Both the position numbers and the translations under genes were made by a program. A DNA stretch of 64,000 nucleotides from Stenogyne calaminthoides (lineage: Eukaryota > Streptophyta > Magnoliopsida > Lamiales > Lamiaceae): positions 8,544,418 to 8,608,417 of the forward strand of contig JBBCBC010000026.1 in assembly GCA_037126765.1 (NCBI GenBank). The letters are read 5' to 3'. Each line of letters opens with the position of its first letter. The stretch's first letter is position 1. Below are positions 1 to 11,175 of the stretch, in pieces. The notes beneath the pieces were generated by a model. The model was not told the DNA's origin. It worked only from the letters and a program-made list of their open reading frames with translations, and searched no databases.

Positions 1-1767
1 AAAATTATATCCAGTGAGATATGATAAAAAAATGAAAATAAGAAGAAAAAATAAATTATTAAAGTAAATTACTTACCATGATTTTGGAAAGAGATGATGA
101 AAAGAGTAGGATAAAAAGAGTAGATAAAGTAAATATGTATCATAAGTGGTGTAGGTGATAAATGAATAATAAAGAAGAAACATGGATATATTTAACTTAA
201 GGGTAAATGATCTTTTTATCTCAAAATTGGGTAGAAAACTCATTTTTTTTATGAAGTGGGTAGAAATCCCATTTTCTTATGAAAAATGGGTGCAAATCTC
301 AACCCCCCTAAAAACAAATCTAATAATGAGAAATTATGAAATCGGAAAATTATTATTTCCCTCCTTGCTTACGGACTAGAAAATAGGTGAGAACAATTAT
401 ACATGAAGTAACTTAGAAATATAAATTGTTAAAAAAGAATTACAATGTATTCACCCTACAACATCAAATCATAATTCTTAATTTCTAATACCAGTTAAAT
501 TAACTAAAACATGAATGAACAGAATTAACTAAATTCAAAATTCACAAAATAACATCAAAATTTTAGTCTTGGGTACCACATGGACGTATTTGAATTGTAA
601 AATTAATGTCACTGTTCAAATAACTCATTCTTTTTCTCTCTTTTTTTGAGCGCGTTCAAATAACTCATTCTAGAATTACTATAAGCATAAAATCTGAGGC
701 GAAATTTATTTTGGGAGCTTTGAAGTTTAAACTCCACTAGTTTGGACTTTTAAAATCCCGTTTTCAAAAACTCAATACTACAACCCTACAAAAATTACCT
801 ATAAAACCTATTAATTAATTCATTACAATCACAACAAATAATATAATAATACAAAAAACTAAATATTACTCTACCCAAAGAAACTCAAAACAAAAACAAA
901 TTTTAGAATCCCTTAAATTTCACGAACCCGGAATTTCAACCCAAAACAAACCTTATCTAAAAGAATTAGTTTTAAAACGTGATTTGACAATAATATTACA
1001 AATACAATTGCTTGCTATATTTTGCATGCACCGAAACAACACTAATAACAAAAGAACCTCCTAATTTAACATGGATATCGTGAAAGGAACAATTTGTGAT
1101 GGTAGGTTTTATCGTTTGCAATAATTAATCATGCAAATTGCAATAACCACAAAAGACAAACATCTCTCTCTAACTAAAATTGGCCTCAACAAGGTACAAT
1201 ATCAGTATGTAACCAGTGTTGTTTTAATTAATGCCTCAATTTTTCCCAACATTCTTGCTCAAACTAGTTTATAGTTTACCTGCATTTCTCTTAATTCAAG
1301 GCATAACCATCTCTCTCTTTTAAAAAATGGTACACCTGACCTGAAGGTTGGGATTGCAATTTATTTGACTTATATATTCAATTTTAACAAATCAAGATAA
1401 TAATATTGGAGTTTCATCTCACAAAAGGACGCATACTATCAACAATTATATATTCATGGGTGGACAATATCAATTTCTTAATGGGAATCACAGAAGCCAT
1501 AAAAACAAATAAGTTTCTAGCAAGAGCGATGAAATGCAGAAGGTTTAATAGTGGGTAGAAGCAGGCTATACTAGTTTCAATGATAGAAAATGTGTTGTAG
1601 TTATATTAAAAGTTAATCTCTAACATACAAAGTCAGCATGCACTACATTAACTCCGTTAGGACTGTAATTACAAACAGATACATGTCTAAGCAGAGAGAG
1701 GATCAGTTCTGAGACTGTACAGCGCTCAAGGACAAGAAGAATGTAATATGTACGTACAAGGATCGAC
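1..1767. other. AT-rich intergenic sequence
   Basis: No convincing gene is visible on either strand. The short open frames have no recognisable domain or splice context. The part next to position 1768 probably holds the 3' UTR of the minus-strand EBS-like gene, but no polyadenylation site could be fixed by eye. Confidence 0.6.
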
Positions 1768-4094
1768 CTACTTCTTCTGGCGCTTTGCCCCTGCCTGTAC
1801 GAACCCCAACACACAAAAGGATGAGAATTACATGAGAAGAAAACATATATATACTCTATTCTCATTCTTAGACAAATTCTTGTATGCACCAGTTGCATGG
1901 GGTGCAACTGGTACTTTTAAATGGTATTAGTTGTTTTCATTGAACAATATTAGTTATTTTCACTAAATAGTATTAGCAGTTTTCATTGAAAAAAATTAGT
2001 TGTTTTCATTAAATAGTATTAGTTGTTTTCACTGAACAGTATAAGTTGTGCACCAGTTCTTGGTATTGGTTTTTATTTGGTAGCTGGGTTTTGTACAAGA
2101 ATCAAGTATATAATCAGTAGAGTAACTTATACATGACAAGGAGTTAAAGCAAGCCTTACCTTGCCATTTGTAAATGTCTTTACATCTTCATCAGATCCAT
2201 GTTCAGAGCAAGTAAAGCGATCTAACTGCATTGCCAGTTCTACAGTCAAATCTGCACAGGCAGGATGGTACCTACAACAAATGGCAAATTCCATAAAGAG
2301 AAACATCAATTAGAACATAAAAAAATATATAAGCCACCTAAACCATGGTTACGAGGGGAAGGTAGTGGAAAAACGAAGCAGTCGAGAATTTAATTTCACC
2401 TAGGGCAGGGATGTGTTAATAACAAAAAAAATCTTCCAAGTTGCATAGCATCATAGAGAAAGCAAAAATGGGGAATTTACAAATCCTGACTGCGTTCTCT
2501 TCACTTCCTACAAAACAAACACTCTAGGAGGTCTAAACCAGCAAATGCAAGAACTTTATTAGAGCCAACTGTATATTTCATAAACATATCTGCATCTTAC
2601 GATGAGATCGATAAGTTACCAGCACAATACAGTTGGATGTAAGGAACCCATGTAAATTGTATAAAAATAAGAATTCAGACAGAAAACCAGAATCAACTAC
2701 ACAACTGAAGAGCCTTCAATTGAAAATCCTCCCCAACCAGAAAAATAAAAAACTGTTCTATTATCTGAAGAGGACTAGAGGACTTCCAACAGTTTTTAAC
2801 AGTTTAGTTTTCAAAAATTGGCTGGGTGAAAAAATACTGTAATATTTGAAATGGGTATTCCTAATTAAAACAAAAGAAATCCATTTTCAGGGAAAACCTC
2901 ACACAACACAAGACACAACTAACAGGATACTAATAAATTTAGCATTACGACAATTAGTTCAAAACCGTGGACGAAATCATTTTGCGTCCTCCCTCCAAGT
3001 CCAAGGCTTCAAAATGTGGATTCATCTTTTCACATTCTGAAGGGTAATAAAACTTTAACTTGACGAACTATCCATACTTTATAAATAAAAAGCTTAATGG
3101 GGTCAAGGAGTAATACACGCACCAGTCTTTGCATTGGTCGCATTGTATCATCAAATCATCTGGATTATAGGGCATCTCACATTTGCAGTACCTTTCGACA
3201 CGTGGCCACAAGAACACAATTTAGTATCTCCTAAACACAAACCGTAGACCAAAAAACATAGAATTATGAACGCAGTACTCACACTGCCACACGATCTGGG
3301 AAGAAAGCACCAGTGACAGGCTTATATTCGAAACGACAATAGTAATCGTCAGGACCAACATACTCCAGCTTAGTATAATTCTTGAAAGAGTGAACAATGC
3401 ATTTTCCCTCAATGGTGTTAGCACTCTGAATGTCACGGTGATCTGACAAGAATAATTCCTTAGATCCATGAAACTGTCTTCTTCCTCCAACAGCTTCTTC
3501 AGGCCTATAGTACCATCTTACATGAACTTTCGTGTGGTTACGATTATCAGCCTCGATTCTCTCCACAAGTGCCACATAAGGGGCTGAATTAGTTTCTGAA
3601 GGTCGCATAAGGACACAATCTCCAACTTCAAATACAAACAAACACCATAAGAAACAAAATTCAATCACTCATGTCCAATGAAGAAAAGCCAAAAAGTTAA
3701 ATAGCGTGCCACTTTTTTTATGTAACTCTCTGTAATTATGAATCTTTATGCCGTAAAAAATATCAATCGAATTAGGTCAGTTTTGAAACGACTAAAATCT
3801 CATCTTCATTGAATCATTTCCCTGCGAACCCAATTCCTTTATTTATATTATCCATTCCAAAAAGACGAAAATGTAGATACTTCATAAGCATGCAATTTGC
3901 TACCAAGATAAACAACAAATTACCAAAATTCCATTTCACAGCTTCACTACCAACAAACAATTTCACAATAAAACAAATTGCATCAAACAGTATTCCCACA
4001 ATGTCGCGCGGCGTAGCGTACCTCTAACAACTTTGTTGGTGCCTCTAATTGTGTACGAATTAAGATCTCTTTTTCCATGCCTCGTCTTCGCCAT
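1768..4094 (-). CDS. EBS: EBS/SHL-like chromatin reader (BAH domain plus PHD finger)
   Basis: Five exons on the minus strand join in phase: 4022-4094, 3283-3625, 3123-3191, 2160-2271 and 1768-1794. They give about 207 codons ending in AKRQKK and TAG. All junctions are GT-AG, for example donor GTGAGT after 3283. The basic N terminus (MAKTRHGKRDL) leads into a BAH domain (GDCVLMRPS, VRWYYRPEE, GGRRQFHG, DRVAV). The PHD finger runs from YCKCEMPYNPDD through the Cys pairs to YHPAC and FTCSEH. Family members in Arabidopsis (EBS, SHL) bind methylated H3K27 and H3K4 and delay flowering; that role is inferred from homology. The tail after the PHD finger is only about 20 residues, shorter than I expect for EBS, so another last exon is possible. 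EBS is favoured over SHL by the N-terminal and PHD wording. Confidence 0.92.
1870..2066. repeat. Dispersed MITE-like repeat with internal minisatellite
   Basis: It lies inside the last intron of the EBS-like gene. The left end reads CTTGTATGCACCAGTTGCA and the right end contains TTGTGCACCAGTTCTTG, imperfect inverted copies. Between them a unit of about 28-30 bp containing TATTAGTTGTTTTCA repeats about five times. A related copy with clearer inverted ends is at 57050-57172. Confidence 0.6.
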
Positions 4095-4330
4095 GGGACC
4101 TCCTTTCCTCCCTACTTTCTCGAATGTTCTTGAGAGGCAGAAATGGTGTTTTCCTTCCTCCAAAGCGAATTTAGAGAACTATTCTGGTACAAATTAATCG
4201 TAATTAAACGGCATTAACAGATGGCGTTTGGATTGAACGAAAAGCGTAGCGAGAATAGATTTATAAACCCTAGGTATTGGGGGAATTTTTTCAGATGAAA
4301 CAGAACCCTAGAGCTGCTTTTTTTTGTACT
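4095..4330 (-). promoter_or_regulatory. Probable promoter and 5' leader of the EBS-like gene
   Basis: This is the sequence just upstream of the EBS-like start codon on the minus strand. The frame stays open upstream of the chosen ATG to 4163, but family homology begins at MAKT, so 4094 was chosen as the start. No core promoter motif could be assigned securely. Confidence 0.35.
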
Positions 4331-4741
4331 CGCACGCTGAAAGCAGAGGAGCTACTGCTATTTATTAGAATATTAATTAACGCTTTGTTTATGAATGTTA
4401 ATAACAATTTAAGAGTGATGAAATGGAACAGATGATATCATTCAATTACAAGCACTAATCCTGCAATTAGGAGGAGTTGACAATTATTTTTATGTGTTGG
4501 ATTTTTCATATGGGTACACAGGAATATACTTGTACAGATAATGGCACTAAAATCCCATTTGATTTGAAAATATTGGGTGAAATTTTTGTGTAGTCTGAAA
4601 ATTGTATAAATTTCTCTTGTAATTTATTAAATTAAACAAATTATTTGTTTTTTTAAAAATGAATTAATAATTGAAATAAGTTTTATTGGGTCCAAAAAGG
4701 CCCATGCACAAACTCTTAGGTACACATTACTTTTTGAGTAA
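4331..4741. other. AT-rich spacer
   Basis: No gene or repeat end was recognised here. The motif AACTCTTAGG occurs at 4711-4720 and again at 4740-4749, the second overlapping the target duplication of the adjacent hAT-like element. Confidence 0.5.
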
Positions 4742-4749
4742 CTCTTAGG

Positions 4750-5696
4750 CTGTGTTTTGAAATTTGGGTTCCACCGGCCGGTCGGACCGGTCGAATCGGA
4801 GAACCGCCCGTCAGCAGCTCAATAGAGGTGCAGAGAACAGCTATTAAACCGTCCCCCCAAAAACCGGAAAAATCGGGCGAAAACCGATGAAAATCGGGAA
4901 CCGGTGAACCACCGATTTTCAACAAAAAAACAAAAAAAAAAAGGGCTTTTTCAATTAGAGGTTTCGTCGATTTTGGAGGAGGTGCGGTGGCGTGGTGGCT
5001 CGCGGTTTCTTCAACTAGAGGCTCGCGGTGGCGTCGTTCGTGTTCAGATCGCATAAGCTGTCAATTAATCTCTTATTGGGAGATGAAAAATGTGAGTATG
5101 GGGGCACTTTTTTTATTTTTTAGTTTTTACTATAGATATATTGGTAAAAACAAAATGAAAATTCAGAACTATTAGAATTGAGCGAACAGGTTTAGCTCAT
5201 GAATGCTCCAGCATTTCCAGGCCCAATTAATGCATATCTTTTAGTTTCTGAGAAAAATTACAATTAGAATTCCTAATATTTTAAGTAATAAAAACCCGTA
5301 AATTTCAATTGTAATCGACTTGAATTGTTATATAAAAGATACTTTTTATTTTATATTTGTATTTGTTGTGTGCGCCCACTATGAAAAATTTATAGATCCA
5401 TCCTTGAGTACACATATAAACATGTCTTTTTTTATCTATGATGGGCCCCATTGGGTTGTCCCTATGATACAGACTGCAGAGCGCGCATGTTTCTCCCTGT
5501 GATCTTATATTTAAATGTTTTATATTCACTTATCATATTCTATATTTTGAATTTTAAAAAAAATCACACATACTATATATATAATATTTTATTATGACGT
5601 CACACCGGCTCAATCCGATCCAACCGATCCGACCCCGGTCCAGCCTTTTTTGGGGGTCGTCCGGCTCAACTTCCGGTTTCGGTTTTTAAAACATAG
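4750..5696. mobile_element. Non-autonomous hAT-like element
   Basis: The direct repeat CTCTTAGG stands at 4742-4749 and again at 5697-5704, an 8-bp target duplication as made by hAT transposases. The ends are inverted: left CTGTGTTTTGAAA, right (complement) CTATGTTTTAAAA. Inside the ends are GC-rich blocks rich in ACCGG and CCGATCC that also face each other. No transposase frame is visible. A short minus frame at 4716-5054 has low complexity and is not considered a gene. Confidence 0.8.
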
Positions 5697-5704
5697 CTCT
5701 TAGG

Positions 5705-6049
5705 TCTAAAAAGAGTACTGAAAACCCCATTTTACCCCTTTAATTAGCTGAAAGTTTTGATAATAACATTATATTATAATAATCAGATTGATTGTACTGT
5801 CGAAGCTTTTCTTCCCTCACCTCGCTCTGATTCCGCTGGCGGTCACATCATTGTACCAACTGTACCAGGCGACATTCTCAATAGCAAATCATTTTTTAAA
5901 TTCAAATTATTTTTTACATAAAGCAAGATGGGAGATATGTTTTCAGTCTAAAATTACTCTTATTATTTCCCCAGCCTCACCTCGCTTTGATTTTTCTCGC
6001 CGGCGCTGTGCCAAAAGAAGGATTTTAGGTGTTCAAATTTATTTGAAGA
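5705..6049. other. Leader region of the MULE transposase gene
   Basis: No separate gene is seen. The stretch lies directly upstream of the MULE start codon at 6050 and may hold its promoter and 5' UTR, and perhaps the left terminal inverted repeat of the MULE, which I could not identify. Confidence 0.4.
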
Positions 6050-7196
6050 ATGAGTTCAGAAAGTATTATTCTCAATTTGAAGTATATGGGCGAATCGAAA
6101 ATTAGTGTAGTGAATTCAACCTCAAGCTTTCACGAGTTGAAAAATCAGGTAATATCAAGGTGGGCAGATCTTATTGATGTTTCCTTTTCATTCATATACT
6201 CTATTGGTGGGGTTAGCAATTGTAGTATAGATATCGATTTGGATTTGAGAAATCTGATTTCCCTATGTGATTTTACATCGGCCAAGGTTGTTGGTGTTGA
6301 TATTTTCAAAATAGCCACAAAACACCCTGTGGTTGATGTTGATGACTGCATTAGAAATGAAAATATGTATGTTAACATGAATTCAAAAGGCATAGAACAT
6401 GTTTTTTGATAGTGAAAGTCACCCCCATATGAACAATGGTGGGCGTTTGCATTCTGATTTTGATGAATTAGATAGCCAAGATGAAAGTGATCATGAATAT
6501 GCATGCAAATATCAATAAGGGGGTGGTTTGAATTGTGATGGTGCTGAATATATGGGTAGTATGCCTAATGTGGATGGGGATGGATGTGATGGTGATGATT
6601 TGCCATCAAAGTCCAATATAATACCTTTTAGATCAGTTAAGAAAAAAATTGTCAATGGGAACAAACCTGTTTCTAAGGGTATATGCAGTATGTCTTCTTA
6701 TGATGTTTGCCCCAACCTTAAGAAGAAGCCTCTTTTATCTGATTCTTGGTCTCATATTTTGGATGATGGAGTTGGCACAGTTTTTAACGAAGGTGCAAAT
6801 GAGTATAGAACAGTACTTATTAAGTATTCACAACAAATGGGGTTTAGGTTCAAATACACAAACAATAACAAGAGTTATATTTACGCCGTGTGTAGTGAGT
6901 GGGATGATTATGCTTGTCAATGGCATATAAATGCCAAGTTACAACCCATAACAAATGCTTTTGTCGTGACCAAATTAAACCTAGACCATACATGTATTGG
7001 GAATTTGTTTGGTAAAAAAAATCGCAGAATGGGTGCAAAGATTATTAGGAATCTAATGGTTCAAGATATTAGGGCAAAACCTCAAACACGTGGGAAGGAC
7101 GTAATGAATTCACTTCGAAATAGTTATAGTATAAACATTCCCTACTGGAAAACTCGACGAACGTATAAAGCTGCAATGAATAAGATATTCAGAAGC

Positions 7197-8648
7197 TGTT
7201 GGGAAATTTGTAGTTTTGATGGAAGTTCCAAAACAGTTGTAATAGGACCAGTCGAACCTGTTAGTCGGCTGATGAAAAGATAGGAGACTAGCTGAACATG
7301 TTAGACAGCTGATGAAATAGACTAGATCACATATTGAGGGGGAACTCAATATGAGGCAGTAAAGGTCAAAGTGAAGATCAGCAGTAAAGATCAGAAAGAA
7401 TATCTGAAGCACATCAGAAGATCTACTTTATAAAGACATCAACAGAGTCGATAAGTTGCAGCTAAGACAACTTTATCAGAAGGCTCAAGACTACTGATCT
7501 CGTGGTCAACAGATCAGTATAGGCCAAGTGAGAACCGTGATAAACATATCATCTTATCCTTAAAGCATACGAAGTGGTTCAGACCAGAAGAATGTTTGAA
7601 CTGATGACTTTTCAAGGCTAGAATAAGTGTACTTGCTAGCCACTTAGAAGTCGACACGTATGTACGGTTCTAATGATTGCAGGATATGGTGTATCAATAT
7701 CAAACGGATAGAAAGGACAATATTGCACGAAGACGGCATGGCCTTTCTGAGCACATCAAATCAAGCCTGCAAGCCTACCTAAAATAGACCGAAGTTCAAA
7801 TTGCTCTCCAACGGCTAATTTGAGATCGGGCCTATAAATATTGGATCATACCTTCATAGTAAGGTTACGGAAATAATACTCAAGCTCAAGCTCAAGCTCT
7901 CAAGATTTCCGCACGAAGAACACAAAGTCAAGATTTATTCTTAAGTGTTCATCCCATAGTTCTTAGCATAGAATACTTATCCTCTAGCTTTAGGCTACTT
8001 AAAATATAGGATAGTATTCCAGTTGGAACAACACAATCTTATACCCAAAAAAAAGTTAGGTTAAGTTTGTTATAGCAAGATTTCTGTCTAGGGTTTCTAG
8101 ATCAGATTTCTGGGAGTGGTTGAGTGAGAACTCGTGAAACATCTATTGGTTGTATTGTGTTGGACCAACACATTAAACTAAGTCCAGTTGGTTGAGTTGG
8201 TGCCCCTGCTGATAGGGAAGAGTGGACGTAGGACAAGTTGTCCGAACCACTATAAATCTGTGTGCCTTTACTTTGCTTTACACCTTCTTGCATACTACTC
8301 TTATTATCTGCATGCATATTCTGTACCTGGATCAGATTAGCATCAAGCTACTGATCTGATCAGTTTGACACCCTTGTCATCTGATCTACACCAGATTGGT
8401 CAGAATTATTTTTTGGGTAAAACTGATTTCACACGGGTTAGCTAATCTTCCGCACCATCAGTTAAACTGATAGACGCCGAACTGATTTGCTTGATAAATC
8501 AGTAAGTCGAATATCATTCCAAACTGATTCACACCGCACTCTGATCAGACATACGTGCAAATCACATCTGATCCACGAAAAGTTTTGAAGTCTGTTCACC
8601 CCTCCCCTCTAGGCTTCAACCATCACTGAAACCCTTTCGGAACCTGCA
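7197..8648 (+). repeat. 5' LTR of the 13-kb Sirevirus-like element
   Basis: It begins TGTTGGG and ends in CGGAACCTGCA, where the 3' LTR has CGGGACCTACA. In the first 185 or so aligned bases I count seven differences from the 3' LTR, mostly transitions. The triplicated AAGCTC unit near 7890 has one copy fewer in the 3' LTR. Confidence 0.93.
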
Positions 8649-8650
8649 AG

Positions 8651-8662
8651 TGGTATCAGAGC
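8651..8662 (+). promoter_or_regulatory. Primer-binding site
   Basis: TGGTATCAGAGC lies two bases after the 5' LTR. It matches the complement of the 3' end of plant initiator methionine tRNA, the usual Copia primer. Confidence 0.9.
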
Positions 8663-8784
8663 AGTGGTTCTTCCGACCACTGACTTTGAATATCATTGAT
8701 TCTTGAGGAATAACCTTTGTGGTCACTTGAACTGATCTTTGAAGACCGTTTTCAAAACTCATATTTTTCAAAATCACCACAAGC

Positions 8785-11003
8785 ATGGATTACACTTCAG
8801 GTATGCATCATAATCTACCCATGTTTTCTGTTGATGAGTATGCAGATTGGTCCATCGACATGAGAGACCATCTGGGAGTGATCAGCAACAGAATGGATGA
8901 GATTCTTAAGATAGGACCAATTATCATCTATCATTTTAACCCAGCTGAAGCAGGACGAGATCCTACACAACCAGTTGGAGCAAGAATCAGAAAGAGTCCC
9001 TCTCTGATGGAAGCAGATGAGAGGAAATTATCTAATCTGGATACTGTTGCCAGACATCTCATCATGAAAACTATGGATGCTACTACACGAGAGAAAGTGA
9101 AGTACCTGAAGACAACTAAGGAAGTTTGGGATACGCTTGCTGAAATCTGCAGAGGAAATGAAGAGATCAAGGACAGCAGACTGCAAGCTGAGCTAGTTGT
9201 ATTTGAGAAACTCAAGATGCTACCGAATGAAACAGTTGATCAATTTGATGGAAGGATCACACGAGGAGTCAACCGACTTCGTGATCTAGGACGAGTAATG
9301 TCAAACAAGGATATCAACTACAAGATTCTCAGATCGCTGACTAAGAAATGGGATACCAAGGTGACCGTGATTAAGGACTGTCAAGATATTGCTACTATGA
9401 AACCAATTGATCTTCAGTTTGAAAGTCCATGAGTTTGACCTGATTGAGAGAGGACAAGGATCAAATGATGTCCCTGCTGAAGCTGCTGCAAACTCAGCTA
9501 AATCTGTTGCATTCCAGGCAACCAGTAGCAGTTCACGAATTGTTGAACCAGTTGGAAACATCATCAGTCAGGCCGAACAAATTGCACTTCTAACGAGAAA
9601 ACTTGAACGAACAAATGTTCAGATGGGTAAGTACAGAAAGTTGTATGATGACTATCGACGAAGCAGATGAAGAAATTGAAGATCTTCTGATAGATCACAA
9701 GAGAGGTATCGTTCTTCAGATGATAGGGACAACAGAAGAGATGGCCGAAAAGATGATCACAGAGATGAAAAAAAGATGACCGTAGAGAGGACCGAAAAGA
9801 AAACAGACGTGATGATAAATCAGATAAGAGAAGTTCTGACTACCGACAGAGTGGAAAGTCTCCTGACAGATACTACAGAAGAAATGATTCTCCAAACAGA
9901 GGAAGTTCTGGAGATTCAAGGGTTTGCTACAACTGTCAGAAATCAGGTCACTACAGTGTTGATTGCCCGACCTAACTCCCAAGGAGAGAGAAGAAAAGCG
10001 GAACAGAAGAGAACAAAGGTTCCGAGACAGAAAAGCTATGGTTGCAGACACATCCGGTATTGATGATTCATATCTGCCATCAGATGACTCAGGTTACTCA
10101 TCTGTTGAAGATTTCTGTCTGATTATCACTACTGACAATGTCGACGATATGAATTTCTCATCTGATGATGACATCTGTCTGATGGCCAGAGAAGCTGACC
10201 AGTCTGAGGTAATCTCTAAACCTTCTGTGGTTTCTTGTTCTACACCTGTTGTGCTCAACACATCTGCTGGAGAGATTAACCTGCAGGTCTACAATGACCA
10301 ATTGCTTGATGATCTCTCTAATGCAATAGATACTTATACACGAGTGGAAGTTGAGAACGATAACCTAAGGGTTGAGAATATTCGGCTTGTTAATGATATT
10401 GAGGCAAGTAAAACAGCTGAACTAAAATCAGCTGAAACTGTTCAGAAGATGACTAAAGAACTGGAGCTTCTGAGAGTCAGTACTACTGATCAGGGAAAGC
10501 TGATTAAGGAACACTTGACTCTCAATGAACGATAAGCTGGAGAGCTCAAAGTCCTTCAGGCTAAGTTTGATGAACTCTTCCGACTGCATGAGAATCTAAA
10601 AATTTCAGAGGATAATTTGCTTAAGAAAATAGAGGTTTTCACGAAATCTTCCAAGACTGTTCAAGATCTGAACAACTATTTTCGTACGCCAATTGATAAG
10701 AAGGGAATTGGGTATGAGAACCCTTCTGAATCCTCAAAAGCCCCGTCTGACTCACATCAGAAGAGTGTAACCAAACGAGTTTCTGATCAAGATACACGAA
10801 AAGCTAAATCTGTATCAGATAAGGGAAAAGGATCAGCTGACCAGGCAAGGCAAGTGTCGGATCAGAAAGGGAACAGAAATGGACCCCAACTAATCAGACA
10901 TCAGCCAAGGAATCAACAGAAGAATCTTGTTCTTCTGAAGAGACCTCAGCCAAATCAGCAGAGTAGGCCTCAGTCTGGACCATCTCGTAAGGGACAGAAC
11001 TAG
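8785..11003 (+). pseudogene. gag: gag region of the Sirevirus-like element
   Basis: The ATG at 8785 starts a Copia gag (MFSVDEYADW, LMEADERKLSN, EVWDTLAEIC). It is open to 9432, then continues through frameshifts in pieces at 9407-9670, 9776-10063, 9963-10535 and 10617-11003. A CCHC zinc knuckle (CYNCQKSGHYSVDC) lies near 9920, in a frame different from the N-terminal part. Downstream come an acidic stretch and a coiled-coil-like stretch (VEVENDNLRVENIRLVNDIE) near 10345, then a basic, Gln-rich region. The large size after the knuckle is typical of Sirevirus gag. The gene is broken by several frameshifts. Confidence 0.88.
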
Positions 11004-11175
11004 CTGAAGTCAACTCAATCCAAGCTGCCTAACAAGCAAGCTAAGGGTAAACTGCTAAGACCATCTATGCCAAAAAGATATGATTTTTTTAATGGTAGCA
11101 GTCGTACCTACCCTTACAATCAGAAACCTCGGGGTGCTGCCCTGAGCCCACTGGATCAAAAGAAGATAAGTTTCA

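Noticed and set aside
1620..1907. 95-codon minus-strand frame overlapping the last EBS exon
   Set aside because: It is out of frame with the splice-supported model ending AKRQKK and has no homology pattern.
4716..5054. 112-codon minus-strand frame in the hAT-like element
   Set aside because: It straddles the element's end and is built from the GC-rich subterminal array; no domain and no plausible gene context.
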